Origin: Singulisphaera sp. GP187
GTDB taxonomy: Bacteria > Planctomycetota > Planctomycetia > Isosphaerales > Isosphaeraceae
Assembly: GCF_900129635.1 (NCBI RefSeq)
Contig: NZ_FSRB01000001.1
Coordinates: forward strand, 4,255,501-4,319,500
Length of the DNA: 64,000 bases
Reading direction: 5' to 3'
The notes beneath the pieces are model-generated. The model searched no databases. It was not told the origin of the DNA and saw nothing but the letters and a program-made list of their open reading frames with translations. Shown here in pieces: positions 1 to 8,346 of this stretch; position 1 is the first letter of the stretch, and each line of letters starts with the position of its first letter. A program made the translations under genes and the position numbers.

Positions 1-327
1 ATCCTGATGACTTCGTTCGCGTTCGTCATGGGCGTCTTGCCGATGGCCCGAGCCACGGGCGCAGGGGCGTACAGCCGAAACTCGCTGGGCATCGTCGTCG
101 CCTTCGGCATTGCCGTGAGCACCGTGCTCGGACGATTCATCATCCCGATCTACTACGTCCTCGGTGAGCGGATCATCGACTTCTTCGCCCGCCTCCGTCC
201 CAGCGACGATGAGCCGATGGACGACGAGAGCGGCCACCCCGGTCACGAAGGACCAGGCGGTCAGGTGAACGGCGACCTCGCCAAGCTGAGCTTGGCGTCT
301 TCCGTCCCGTCAGGGCCGAACCATTGA
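1..327 (+). CDS. RND-family efflux permease, C-terminal fragment
   Basis: The frame is open from the first base, so the gene begins upstream of the window. The visible 108 residues start in the periplasmic-side loop typical of AcrB/MexB-type pumps (GVLPMARATGAGAYSRNSLG), followed by one hydrophobic helix ending in IIPIYYVLGERI and a 45-residue polar, Gly/Asp-rich cytoplasmic tail. RND permeases export drugs, lipids or metals across the envelope together with a membrane-fusion protein and an outer-membrane channel; substrate cannot be judged from this piece. A TetR regulator follows 65 bp downstream on the same strand, a common arrangement for such pumps. Confidence 0.85.
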   Translation: MLMTSFAFVMGVLPMARATGAGAYSRNSLGIVVAFGIAVSTVLGRFIIPIYYVLGERIIDFFARLRPSDDEPMDDESGHPGHEGPGGQVNGDLAKLSLASSVPSGPNH

Positions 328-392
328 GCGGCCAAGGCCAAAGCAGCCCGCGCAGTGCCCAACCGCGGAATCGGAACGAGGAGTGGACCTAA

Positions 393-995
393 ATGGTGAA
401 ACGAGTGGCCCGCATCAGAGACCCTGAGGCATCACGATCGGCCATCCTTGAAGCGGCGACGCGCGTCTTTGCCAGACGCGGGTTCGCCGGCGCCACGATC
501 CAGGAGATCTCGGACGAAGCGGGCGTCAAAAAGCCGTTGATCTACCACCATTTCGGTAGCAAGGGGAGCCTGTACGCCACGGTCAAACAGAGTCTCATCG
601 AGGCGCTCCCCCGCCTGCACTCCCCGACGGCCGCCCGGGCCGGCAATTTCCCGAACGACCCGCCGCTCGAGGCGCGCCAGATCCTCGGGCTCATCCGCGA
701 GCACGAATTGCTGCTCCGGATCAATGCCTGGGCCTACCTCGAGGGCGATTCCGGATTCTGGCCGGAAGTGATCGAACTCGTGCTGGGGCTGCGACAACGG
801 ATCGAACAGGCACAGAAGCAACAGGAGACGATCCGGTTAAACATCGACCTCGAGACTTTGAGCATCATGCTTCTCGGTCTCGTCTCGTTCGGGTCCCAGA
901 TTCGTTCGAGAATCGCCAGCGACGGCGAACGCGGTTCGGAGTATATTCGGCAACTCATCGCGCTGACGATCGAGGGACAGGCCCCTCGACCTTGA
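393..995 (+). CDS. TetR/AcrR-family transcriptional regulator
   Basis: The 200-residue protein has the TetR N-terminal helix-turn-helix at about residues 14-60 (ILEAATRVFARRGFAGATIQEI, then KKPLIYHHFGSKGSLY), followed by a helical ligand-binding/dimerisation domain of normal length. The ATG at 393 is preceded by AGGAG at a good distance. It lies between the end of an RND efflux permease and squalene-hopene cyclase, so it may control the pump, the hopanoid gene or both; the sequence does not decide this. No operator palindrome was identified with confidence in the 65-bp gap upstream. Confidence 0.93.
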   Translation: MVKRVARIRDPEASRSAILEAATRVFARRGFAGATIQEISDEAGVKKPLIYHHFGSKGSLYATVKQSLIEALPRLHSPTAARAGNFPNDPPLEARQILGLIREHELLLRINAWAYLEGDSGFWPEVIELVLGLRQRIEQAQKQQETIRLNIDLETLSIMLLGLVSFGSQIRSRIASDGERGSEYIRQLIALTIEGQAPRP

Positions 996-1061
996 CCCCA
1001 AGCATTTGGTTTGGTCCGCTCGCTCGAAAGGATTCGAGCCGCATTCCCGGAGACGTTAAGG

Positions 1062-3158
1062 ATGACGCTCGCCCCCACCGTTCCCCCTCGAGACTCGTCG
1101 GACGTGCTCGGCCGCGGGATCGCGGAGTCACTTGCCTGGCTCCAGGCGGATCAGAAGGCCGAAGGCTTTTGGGTCGGCGCTGTCGAATCGAACTCCTGCA
1201 TGGAGGCGGAGTGGATCCTGGCGATGCACGTCCTCGGCGTGCACGACGATCCCAAGCTTCCGGGAGTCGTTCAGGCGATCCTCAACCAGCAACGCGAGGA
1301 CGGGGCCTGGGAGGTCTACCAAGGGGCCGAAGGCGGGGACATCAACACGACCGTCGAGTGCTATGCCGCCCTCCGCGCCGCCGGCGAAGATCCGCAGTCC
1401 CGGCCGTTGCGCGAGGCGCGCGCCTGGATTCACCAGCACAGCGGAATGAGCCGGCTCCGCAACTTCACGAAATACTGGCTGGCCCTGATCGGGGAGTGGC
1501 CCTGGCATGAGACGCCGACGCTCCCCCCGGAACTGATCTACCTGCCCGCCTGGATGCCGTTCAACATCTACCAGTTCGCCACCTGGGCCCGCGGCACGAT
1601 CCTCCCCCTGACGATCCTCTCGGCCCGCAAAGCGACCCGCCCCCTGCCCCCGGACCGGAGACTGGACGAACTCTTCCCCGAGGGCCGGAATCATCCGAGT
1701 CTTCGCCTCCGGCGACGACATCGCTGGATTTCCTGGGAAGGTCCCTTTTATCTGGCCGACCGCCTGTTGCGATGGTACTCCAAATCGCCCATTCAGCCAG
1801 GGCGTGAAACGGCAATCCGACTCTGCCTGGAGTGGATCATCAAGCACCAGGAGTCGGACGGTTCGTGGGCCGGTATTCAGCCCCCTTGGATCTATGCCTT
1901 GATGGCCTTGAACCAGGAGGGCTACTCGCTCGACCATCCGGTGGTCCGGGCCGGGCTCGACGGGTTCAATTCGTACTGGTCGTATGAGCGCGAGGGCGGA
2001 ACGTACCTCCAGGCCAGCGAGTCACCGGTCTGGGACACCGTGCTCACGCTCCAGGCAATGCTCGACTGCGGCTGCCTCCTCAAGGACAACCCCTCAATGG
2101 AGGCGGCCACCCAGTGGCTGCTCGATCACCAGATTACCTTCCCGGGAGACTGGAAAGTCCAGTCGCCCAAACTGGCCGGTGGCGGATGGGCCTTCCAGCG
2201 CACCAACCGCCACTACCCCGACATTGACGATACGGCGGTGGCCCTGCTCGTCCTCCATCGCCTCCGCGACCAGTCCGCCGACGCGCCCACCACGCGGTTC
2301 GACGACGCGATCGAGAAGGCGACCCATTGGCTCCTGGGCATGCAATGCTCCAACGGCGGCTGGGCAGCCTACGACCGCGACAACACCCATGCCTGGTTGA
2401 CGAAGATCCCATTCAGTGATTTCGGCGAGTTGATCGATCCGCCAAGCTCCGACGTCACCGCGCACGTCCTCGAAGCCCTGGCCGCCGGAGGGCGCAAGCT
2501 CGACGACCCGGCCGTCGCCCGGGCCGTGAGCTACCTCCGGGCCGAGCAGGAGGACGATGGGAGCTGGTTCGGGCGTTGGGGAGTGAATCATATCTACGGC
2601 ACGGCCGCCGTTCTCCCGGCGCTTCAGGCGGTCGGCATCGACACGCGTGAGCCCTGGGTCCGCCAAGGAGCCGAGTGGCTCGCCTCGCGGCAGAACCAGG
2701 ACGGCGGCTGGGGCGAGACGTGCGCGTCGTACATGGACGCCTCGCTCCGAGGCGTCGGCACCAGCACGGCGTCCCAGACCGGCTGGGCCCTGATGGGTCT
2801 GTTGGCCATCGACACCCGAGGCTTCGACAAGATCATCCGCCGCGGAACCTCCTTCCTACTCGACCACCAGGTGGCCGGGACCTGGAACGAACCGGAGTAC
2901 ACCGGCACCGGGTTCCCCGGCTACGGCGTCGGCCATCGCGTCGACCTCCAACACGTGGCCGAAGGGCTCGAGCAAGACACGGCCCTACAACGCGGATTCA
3001 TGATCAACTATAACCTCTACCGACACTACTTCCCGCTCATGGCCCTTGGCCGGGCCAAGAGCCACTTTACATCCATGCGCAAGCATTCCGGCCACTCACG
3101 CTATGAGGGGCCAACCGCCGAGTTAAAAGCACTCTCGAGCCAAGTATCCAGGACATAA
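1062..3158 (+). CDS. shc: Squalene-hopene cyclase
   Basis: Class II terpene cyclase that folds squalene into hopene, the core of membrane hopanoids. The catalytic DxDD box is visible as DIDDTA at about residue 390, and several QW repeats follow the Q-x-x-x-G-x-W pattern (for example QQREDGAWE, QNQDGGWGE, MQCSNGGWAAYD). The length of 698 residues fits the family. An upstream in-frame TTG exists at 1011, but the ATG at 1062 has GGAG about 10 bases before it and gives the usual N-terminus, so I chose it. No other hopanoid (hpn) genes are visible nearby, so it appears isolated from the rest of the pathway in this window. A strong hairpin follows 23 bp after the stop. Confidence 0.95.
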   Translation: MTLAPTVPPRDSSDVLGRGIAESLAWLQADQKAEGFWVGAVESNSCMEAEWILAMHVLGVHDDPKLPGVVQAILNQQREDGAWEVYQGAEGGDINTTVECYAALRAAGEDPQSRPLREARAWIHQHSGMSRLRNFTKYWLALIGEWPWHETPTLPPELIYLPAWMPFNIYQFATWARGTILPLTILSARKATRPLPPDRRLDELFPEGRNHPSLRLRRRHRWISWEGPFYLADRLLRWYSKSPIQPGRETAIRLCLEWIIKHQESDGSWAGIQPPWIYALMALNQEGYSLDHPVVRAGLDGFNSYWSYEREGGTYLQASESPVWDTVLTLQAMLDCGCLLKDNPSMEAATQWLLDHQITFPGDWKVQSPKLAGGGWAFQRTNRHYPDIDDTAVALLVLHRLRDQSADAPTTRFDDAIEKATHWLLGMQCSNGGWAAYDRDNTHAWLTKIPFSDFGELIDPPSSDVTAHVLEALAAGGRKLDDPAVARAVSYLRAEQEDDGSWFGRWGVNHIYGTAAVLPALQAVGIDTREPWVRQGAEWLASRQNQDGGWGETCASYMDASLRGVGTSTASQTGWALMGLLAIDTRGFDKIIRRGTSFLLDHQVAGTWNEPEYTGTGFPGYGVGHRVDLQHVAEGLEQDTALQRGFMINYNLYRHYFPLMALGRAKSHFTSMRKHSGHSRYEGPTAELKALSSQVSRT

Positions 3159-3180
3159 TGCCGCGTGGAGCCACGGCAGG

Positions 3181-3236
3181 GAATGCATCTGAAGAGCGGG
3201 AGGCCCACCTCCCCCTCCCGCTCTTCAGATGCATTC
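3181..3236. repeat. Perfect inverted repeat after squalene-hopene cyclase
   Basis: Arms of 21 bases at 3181-3201 and 3216-3236 pair perfectly around a 14-base C-rich loop. The arms begin and end with GAATGCATC/GATGCATTC, so they share the ATGCAT core of the dispersed palindromes further right but have a different inner sequence. There is no T-run, so it is not a classical intrinsic terminator, though it could protect the 3' end of the cyclase mRNA. Confidence 0.75.
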
Positions 3237-3240
3237 CCCC

Positions 3241-3268
3241 CCCTTGGTCCGCGGGCGTCCCGCCCGCA
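3241..3268 (+). repeat. Dispersed GC-rich short repeat, copy 1
   Basis: The motif CCTTGG-CCGCGGGCGTCC-CCCGC occurs here and, on the opposite strand, at about 11873-11900 and 46332-46366, always between genes. It is a short imperfect palindrome around CCGCGG(GC). Function unknown; it behaves like a non-coding interspersed repeat. Confidence 0.5.
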
Positions 3269-3444
3269 TGTCCTTGCTTTCTCGAGCCTGACTTGCCAGC
3301 AATCGCTTATTCGGTTGGCTTGCACGAGTCTCAGACTTGAGTTAGCTTCGGATAGGTTCGCGTACAGGGCGTAACGGCCTCAGACACCGGCCGAGTCCCA
3401 ACTGAGAGCATCGGCCGTGGCTCGCCATACGGAAGGATCGCGCA

Positions 3445-4017
3445 ATGGCTCGAGGACGGCTCTCAATTCTCTCGCCCATGAGCATCGTGGTGGTGATCGC
3501 GATCGGCTTCGCGGCCCTCAAGAAACCAACGGAGCTTTGGGCCAGTGCAATCTTCACCTTGGCCTTGGTCGTCTTTCTGACGTCGATCCTCGGTGCGGCC
3601 GCTTGCCGTGGAAGATCCCGCATGACCTGGCTGGGCAGTGCCCTCTTCGGCGGGGCCTATCTCGCCCTCTGCTTCGGGGCCTGTCCACGGATTAACAACG
3701 AAGGACTTCGCCCGCCTCCCTTGCTTGTGACGGTCCTCCTGAACAAGCTCAAAAGTGACGGATATCTCGTTGCGAAAGACTGGACAGTTGCGGCCGTCAT
3801 CCTGCCCCAGAATAGTTCCCAACTCTCGGTAAGCCCGAACGAGTACGAGGTCAATGTCGCTATCGCCCCTCCTAGAAATACATTTCTCACATACACCGAT
3901 TTAAAATTCGACGTTTCCCCATACAAGCAGATATCGCATTCGATCGGGTCGCTCCTGTTTGCTGCCATTGGAGGTCTCTTAAGCCTTGCGTTTACGACGA
4001 GAAACGGCGAGAGCTGA
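3445..4017 (+). CDS. Hypothetical membrane protein (paralogue of the gene at 5435)
   Basis: A 190-residue protein with two N-terminal hydrophobic segments (about residues 11-28 and 33-52), a third around residues 62-78 containing WLGSALFGGAYLALCFGAC, a polar central domain of about 80 residues, and a last hydrophobic segment near residue 165-183 (SIGSLLFAAIGGLLSLAF). The same plan, with matching F/G-WAYL and HSL-A--FG-LG motifs, appears in the protein at 5435-5923, so the two look like diverged members of one small family. I do not recognise a characterised homologue. AAGGA lies about 10 bases before the ATG. Confidence 0.7.
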   Translation: MARGRLSILSPMSIVVVIAIGFAALKKPTELWASAIFTLALVVFLTSILGAAACRGRSRMTWLGSALFGGAYLALCFGACPRINNEGLRPPPLLVTVLLNKLKSDGYLVAKDWTVAAVILPQNSSQLSVSPNEYEVNVAIAPPRNTFLTYTDLKFDVSPYKQISHSIGSLLFAAIGGLLSLAFTTRNGES

Positions 4018-4030
4018 GGCTTAAAAGCAA

Positions 4031-4041
4031 GGACATGCATG
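4031..4041 (+). repeat. Half copy of the GGAC palindromic repeat
   Basis: Only the left arm start GGACATGCATG of the dispersed palindrome remains. It forms the beginning of the next reading frame, whose ATG (4035) lies inside it. Confidence 0.5.
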
Positions 4042-4613
4042 TTATCCAGGGACCGCAACGCACTAACAGCAAGCCAATCCATTCAAATTCATTCAATTCA
4101 ATAACTTCCATCAATTTCATTCTGGACAGGAAGTATGAAGTCCACTGCCGCAAGCTCGCCGGGGCAATGGCTCGTAAACGCCCATCGACCCTGCTCGGCG
4201 ACAGACCGACAACCTGGGCTTGCGGAATCGTCCACAAGATCGGCCGGGGCAACTTCCTCGACGACAGGAGCCAGAAGCCGCACATGAAGCTGAAAGCCAT
4301 CGACAAGGCGTTCGGGATCGCCGAGTGTACCGGCCGGGGCAAGTCGAAGGCGATCCGGGACCTGCTCAAAATCCGCACCTTCGACACGCAATGGACATTG
4401 CCCAGTCGGATGGGCACGACCCCGATGGCCTGGATGCTCGAGATCAATGGCTTCGTCGTGGACACCCGGCTCCTGAAGCGAGAGTTCTAGGAAGAAGTCT
4501 TGCAGAAGAGATTGATCCCAATCATCCCGGAAAAAGAGAATCGCCGAGGCCCCTCGTATGAGGCAACCGGGAACGGCGTACCAGGGACATCCGGGGGCGA
4601 AGGCCATGAATGA
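4035..4613 (+). pseudogene. DUF6398-like protein interrupted by an in-frame TAG
   Basis: The frame from 4035 carries the conserved core of a protein family I recognise as DUF6398 (ARKRPSTLLGDRPTTWACGI, then HMKLKAIDKAFGI and KSKAIRDLLKI). A TAG at 4488-4490 stops it after KREF, yet the same frame continues with EEVLQKRLIPIIPE, which matches the expected family C-terminus, and ends at a TGA at 4611-4613. That stop overlaps the ATG of the next gene (ATGAATGA), as expected for coupled genes. A CAG-to-TAG change is the simplest reading. The first 30 residues come from a repeat arm and low-complexity DNA, so the true N-terminus also seems replaced. Function of the family is unknown. Confidence 0.65.
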
Positions 4614-4914
4614 CCCGTGCGGCGAATTCGTTCTGAGGCTGGGCAAGGCACAGGTCGATGCGATGTTCGAGCGGCAGGACAAGGGGCCGATGATCGACGA
4701 CTCCGAGTTTATCCCCCTCGTCGAGTCCGTGCTGACAGCCTTCGAGACGGTGGTGATCGACGCGGAGGTCGTCGAGGAGCTTTGGGGGTTCGCGTATTCC
4801 CGATACGATCGGGCCTGCCAGGAAGCCGATCCCAGTTTCACCACGACGGATAACGTCCGCCTCATGCGGAGCTACCTGCTGGGACCACGCCGGATCAGCC
4901 GAAGAGGAAGGTGA
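4606..4914 (+). CDS. Hypothetical protein
   Basis: A 102-residue soluble, acidic protein (MNDPCGEFVLRLGKAQ...) with no signal peptide or membrane segment. The start at 4606 is preceded by GCGAAGG and overlaps the end of the upstream DUF6398-like frame by 8 bases, suggesting a two-gene unit. I see no motif that gives a function. It ends just before the first full palindromic repeat. Confidence 0.55.
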   Translation: MNDPCGEFVLRLGKAQVDAMFERQDKGPMIDDSEFIPLVESVLTAFETVVIDAEVVEELWGFAYSRYDRACQEADPSFTTTDNVRLMRSYLLGPRRISRRGR

Positions 4915-4944
4915 GCCCCGAAGAGAAGAGGACACGGACGGCAA

Positions 4945-4982
4945 GGACATGCATTGCGACCTTGAGATTGCAATGCATGTCC
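4945..4982 (+). repeat. GGAC palindromic (REP-like) repeat, copy A
   Basis: 38 bp running from GGACATGCATTGC to GCAATGCATGTCC with a short asymmetric centre, followed by TCTTCTCT. The preceding 15 bases (ACACGGACGGCAA) are shared with copy B at 5094, so the unit that was copied is longer than the hairpin. Confidence 0.9.
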
Positions 4983-5093
4983 TCTTCTCTCCGCTCTTCT
5001 CTCCGTTTAGGTCCTTGTTTTCGATACCCACGGATCACGTCGAACGTCGAAGATCTCGATTCGACCTGCCCGGACGGCAGACACGGACGGCAA

Positions 5094-5131
5094 GGACATG
5101 CATTGTGACCCTGAGATTGCAATGCATGTCC
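5094..5131 (+). repeat. GGAC palindromic (REP-like) repeat, copy B
   Basis: Near-identical to the copy at 4945, including the shared left flank ACACGGACGGCAA and the right tail TCTTCTCTCCGC. Same orientation, 149 bp away. Confidence 0.9.
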
Positions 5132-5249
5132 TCTTCTCTCCGCTTCGAGTAAACCGCAACTCACGCACGGGACGGCAATCCCGACAACGAGCAAGGCCCT
5201 GGGTCATCATTGACGGCCCGGGGGCTTCATCGTTAGGGCGGAACAGCAA

Positions 5250-5341
5250 GGACATACATTGCGCTCTGGATCCTGGCATCTGCATCTGTTAGACTTCTTC
5301 AGATTCCCCCAGGAGACAGAATAATGACGATCGCTCGTGCC
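5250..5341 (+). pseudogene. Repeat plus 5' remnant of a RAYT-type transposase gene
   Basis: A variant repeat arm (GGACATACATTGC at 5250) is followed by a leader with AGGAG and an ATG at 5324 that reads MTIARA before the frame runs into the next palindrome at 5343. The whole 90-bp stretch aligns with 11653-11744, where the same start codon continues as MTIARAHLVDP. That N-terminus matches, from my knowledge of the family, planctomycete transposases of the Y1 (IS200-like, REP-associated) group. Only the leader and six codons survive here. Confidence 0.7.
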
Positions 5342-5342
5342 A

Positions 5343-5396
5343 AGAGTAGAGGACATGCATTGCGATCTTGAGATCGCAATGCATGTCCTCTACTCT
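5343..5396. repeat. GGAC palindromic repeat, copy D: perfect 54-nt hairpin
   Basis: Two 26-base arms (5343-5368 and 5371-5396) are perfectly complementary around a 2-base TG spacer, the most symmetrical member of the family. It starts right where the RAYT remnant is cut off. Confidence 0.95.
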
Positions 5397-5434
5397 GATA
5401 ATCTGTCGGTCTCGTCGAAATGAGAGGTGCGAAA

Positions 5435-5923
5435 ATGAAGCCGTTTCGACTCTCGATCGCGGCGATGATGATCCTCGTGGCAATCGCGGCCGTGGGCTGT
5501 AGGGGCCTGAAGGACGGATCACAATTCTGGAGTGCGTTGACCTATGGTCTCGTCCGACTCGCCTTAGCAGCCGCCGCATTGTGCGCGGTGGTACTGCCGC
5601 CAAGAAGAAGAGCTTCCTGGGCAGGGTTCGCGGTGTTCGGTTGGGCTTACCTGGCGAGTGAGTTGGAGTCGCCTTTAGGACACATCGGACCAACGCAAAG
5701 AACGATGGAGTCTCTGCTCAATCTCCTCTACCCCAAAGGCTTGGTCGTCGGCCTGGGGTTTGATGAGGAGCGATACGAGTTCTTCCGAACGGCTCATTCG
5801 CTAATGGCCGTCGGCTTCGGCTTCCTTGGTGCCGCTCTCGGGCGTTTGCTCGTGTGGAAGTCGTCGCCTTCGGTAGGCCGCAGGACCGCTCGCCCCGCCA
5901 CTCCTCCCGAGACCGTGTCATAA
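5435..5923 (+). CDS. Hypothetical membrane protein (paralogue of the gene at 3445)
   Basis: A 162-residue protein with hydrophobic segments near residues 5-22, 35-55, 60-75 and 125-145, and a short basic C-terminal tail. It shares layout and motifs (WAGFAVFGWAYL, HSLMAVGFGFLGAALG) with the protein at 3445-4017. An upstream ATG at 5420 is possible, but GAGAGG lies at the right distance from 5435. The gene is bracketed by palindromic repeats 38 bp before and 10 bp after it. No function can be assigned. Confidence 0.7.
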   Translation: MKPFRLSIAAMMILVAIAAVGCRGLKDGSQFWSALTYGLVRLALAAAALCAVVLPPRRRASWAGFAVFGWAYLASELESPLGHIGPTQRTMESLLNLLYPKGLVVGLGFDEERYEFFRTAHSLMAVGFGFLGAALGRLLVWKSSPSVGRRTARPATPPETVS

Positions 5924-5933
5924 CAGAAAATTA

Positions 5934-5971
5934 GGACATGCATTGTGATCCCAGAATTGCAATGCATGTCC
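5934..5971 (+). repeat. GGAC palindromic (REP-like) repeat, copy E
   Basis: 38 bp from GGACATGCATTGTG to GCAATGCATGTCC, starting 10 bp after the stop of the upstream gene; the centre differs (ATCCCAGAAT) from copies A and B. Confidence 0.88.
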
Positions 5972-6281
5972 TTGCTTTCTTTATGGTTCAGCGACTTGAG
6001 TGCGCCGAAAATTCGTCAGCGAACTAATGTTCAGTTGGGTCGCCCGAGGAATGTGACATCCCACGGACACGGCCGGAGCCAGCTCGGAAGCCTTGTTTCA
6101 AGCGGATTTAGGAACTGCCCCCCCAAAAATTCGTGACGGCCAAGAAATTATATCTCGACTCATACAAACGAAGTTGAGCAGATTGGGCACTGGAATCCAT
6201 TGGCCGAGATGATTCTGCAAGGCGCCGTGGCTCAGTCGGGATATCCTGGTTCAAGTTCGATCTTCCTTGGAGTGCCTGAGG
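5972..6281. other. Non-coding stretch
   Basis: Apart from the repeat at its left edge I see no gene, tRNA or clear terminator here. A reading frame open from about 6230 into the next gene has no better start. Confidence 0.4.
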
Positions 6282-6659
6282 ATGCAGCTTGTGCAACGAG
6301 AATTCAAGCAGGGCGAGTGCAACTGGGTCGTCGAGTTGAGTCTTGAACCGGTGAGCATTGGCTGCTCGAGTTCTGGCGTAAGTCCTACCGGGAAAACTCC
6401 GTTCGAACAGGCCCAACTCGAAGGCGAGGATCGTTCGAGAACCCTGGAGGAAGCGTGCGTTCTGTTCGAGGAATTGGTCCGTCGCCGCGAGGCCGATGGG
6501 TGGGTCGAGGATGAGCGGACGAAGAGCATCCGGTGCTTTCATAACCCGGATCGTTCCCCGACGGCTTACTGGACGATCCGGCGCTCTTATCTCTGGAGCG
6601 ACTCGGTCGAGGAGGAATTTAGCCCCGCCGGGCACAGACGACAAGGACATGCATTGTGA
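6282..6659 (+). CDS. Hypothetical protein, C-terminus overwritten by a repeat
   Basis: A 125-residue frame (MQLVQREFKQGECNWVVELS...) with GGAG about 10 bases before the ATG. The body to about residue 112 looks like coding sequence (acidic, EELVRRREADGW). The last 13 residues are read from the palindromic repeat at 6645-6682. Just beyond the repeat another frame reads ETGVTYVQFPTGAAVLVD and stops at 6786, which could be the displaced real C-terminus. I do not recognise the family. Confidence 0.5.
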   Translation: MQLVQREFKQGECNWVVELSLEPVSIGCSSSGVSPTGKTPFEQAQLEGEDRSRTLEEACVLFEELVRRREADGWVEDERTKSIRCFHNPDRSPTAYWTIRRSYLWSDSVEEEFSPAGHRRQGHAL

Positions 6660-6682
6660 CCTTGAGATTGCAATGCATGTCC
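6645..6682 (+). repeat. GGAC palindromic (REP-like) repeat, copy F
   Basis: 38 bp, same orientation and centre as copies A and B, with tail TCTTCTC. It overlaps the 3' end of the hypothetical gene at 6282. Confidence 0.9.
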
Positions 6683-6938
6683 TCTTCTCGCGGTCTCAGG
6701 AAACCGGCGTGACCTACGTTCAGTTTCCGACCGGAGCAGCCGTCCTGGTGGATAAGGACGGTAAGCCTGTCACCTGCAAGCCATGACCAATCGACCAGGA
6801 GATGATCGCTGAAGGGGCACAGGACGGTTGTCCTCCCTTCTTCTTTCTGACAATTGTCGTTTCTCGGATCTCGCGCACTGGTTAAGATGGCCTGAAAGTC
6901 TGGCTGCGGATCTTGATTCGCTTGGAGACGTCGCGATC

Positions 6939-8346
6939 ATGCCGACCCCATCCGAAAACCGTGCGACGGAGAGCGGCAAGCCCTCGAGGACGCTCGAATT
7001 GCTCCCCAAGCGGCTGCACTTGAGCCTGGGCGCGATGATGATCGGCGTCCTCGGGATCGGGGGCGGTCTCGGCTGGGTCGCTAACCGAGCCCATGTCCAG
7101 CGCGACGCTGTCGCGGCGATCACGAAACTCCGCCGGAACACGCGAGCCACCCTCTATTACGACTGGCAGTATGTGGCCGGCCAGAACGCCAAGCCGAGCG
7201 GCCCGAAATGGATGAGCGAGGCCCTGGGCATGTTCGACGTAAACGCCAAGCCGCGAGGGCCGAGATGGCTGCGCGACGCCCTTGGCCCCGACGTGTTCGA
7301 CACAGTAGTCAATGTCAATATCGAAGGCGACAACGTCGACGACGAACTCCTGGAAAATGTCGGGAAGCTCCACGGTGTCGAGTTTGTCTCGATTCAGGGT
7401 CACGCCGCCCCCGACTTGACGGCGGCCGGTATGGCTCAACTCCGCACCCTCTCTCACTTGAAAGGGTTGAGCGTGCGTGGGTTCACGGACTCCCACGGCT
7501 TCGTCGCAGGATTGACAGGGAATGCCGGACTTCGCCGCCTCTGGTTGCCGAACGCCGCCGTTACGGACGACGAGATGGCGATCGTCGGCGGCCTTGCAGA
7601 CCTGGAAGTCCTGCAGCTGGACGGCCACAACGTCACCGACCGGGGCTTCGCCCACGTGGCGAATCTGAAGGAGTTGAGCCTACTGGACATGCCGGGGGTC
7701 GGCATCAAGGATCTCGCTCCGGTCGCCGACCTCTCGCAACTCGATGTCCTCTCCCTCGCCCCGGCCAGAGCCGCTTCCTCGCGGTCCGTCCCAAGCCCCA
7801 ACGGCCCTTCGAGCCTGGGGCCACTCCTGCGACTGACGAAACTCACGCAGCTCACCCTGGGAGCCACGCAGATCGAGGATCGGGAGTTGGCGGTCATCGC
7901 CGGGCTTCCCAAGCTCTCCTACCTGACGATCGGGGGGAGAAGAATCACAGAAGTGGGTCTGGCCCGGCTTTCCGAATCCAAGAGCCTGACCGGCCTTCGG
8001 CTCACCGACACGTCGGTCTCCGACTTGCGGCCTCTATCCACGCGCCTGCCCGCGCTGTGGGGCCTATATATGGAGAATTCCGTTCTCACCGACGCCGGCC
8101 TCGAGCCCTTGTCGGGCGCGATCAAGATCGGTGATTTGACCATCACGGGTTCGAGGATTACCGACGCGGGACTTGTGCACGTCGCCCCCCTGACTACCGT
8201 CTGCAGGTTACGGCTCGGTCGGTTCGCGATGACCGACGCGGGGCTCGCCCGCCTGAAGTCTCTTAACACACTGGAGACCTTGTCGTTGACCGAGACCGAA
8301 CTGACGGATTCCTCGGTCGAGACGTTGGCGGGATTTCATTCCCTAA
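6939..8346 (+). pseudogene. Leucine-rich-repeat membrane-anchored protein, 5' part (split by an IS)
   Basis: The ATG at 6939 follows GGAGACG. The protein has a polar 30-residue N-terminus, one membrane anchor (LSLGAMMIGVLGIGGGLGWVA), a linker, then about ten leucine-rich repeats of 23-25 residues with the pattern LxxLxLxxTxxTDxGL (for example LTDTSVSDLRPL, TDAGLARLKSLNTL), a form common in planctomycete proteins that probably mediate protein binding at the cell surface. The frame is cut after FHSL by the insertion element at 8347-9883. Its 3' end resumes at 9884 (KSLNLDRSGISPAGIERLK), and joining across the element restores one frame ending at 9991. The 4-bp target duplication CTAA is at 8343-8346. 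Confidence 0.85.

Noticed and set aside
4911..5292. Small frames translating as MHCDLEIAMHVLFS-like peptides
   Set aside because: They are translations of the palindromic repeats and recur wherever the repeat does.
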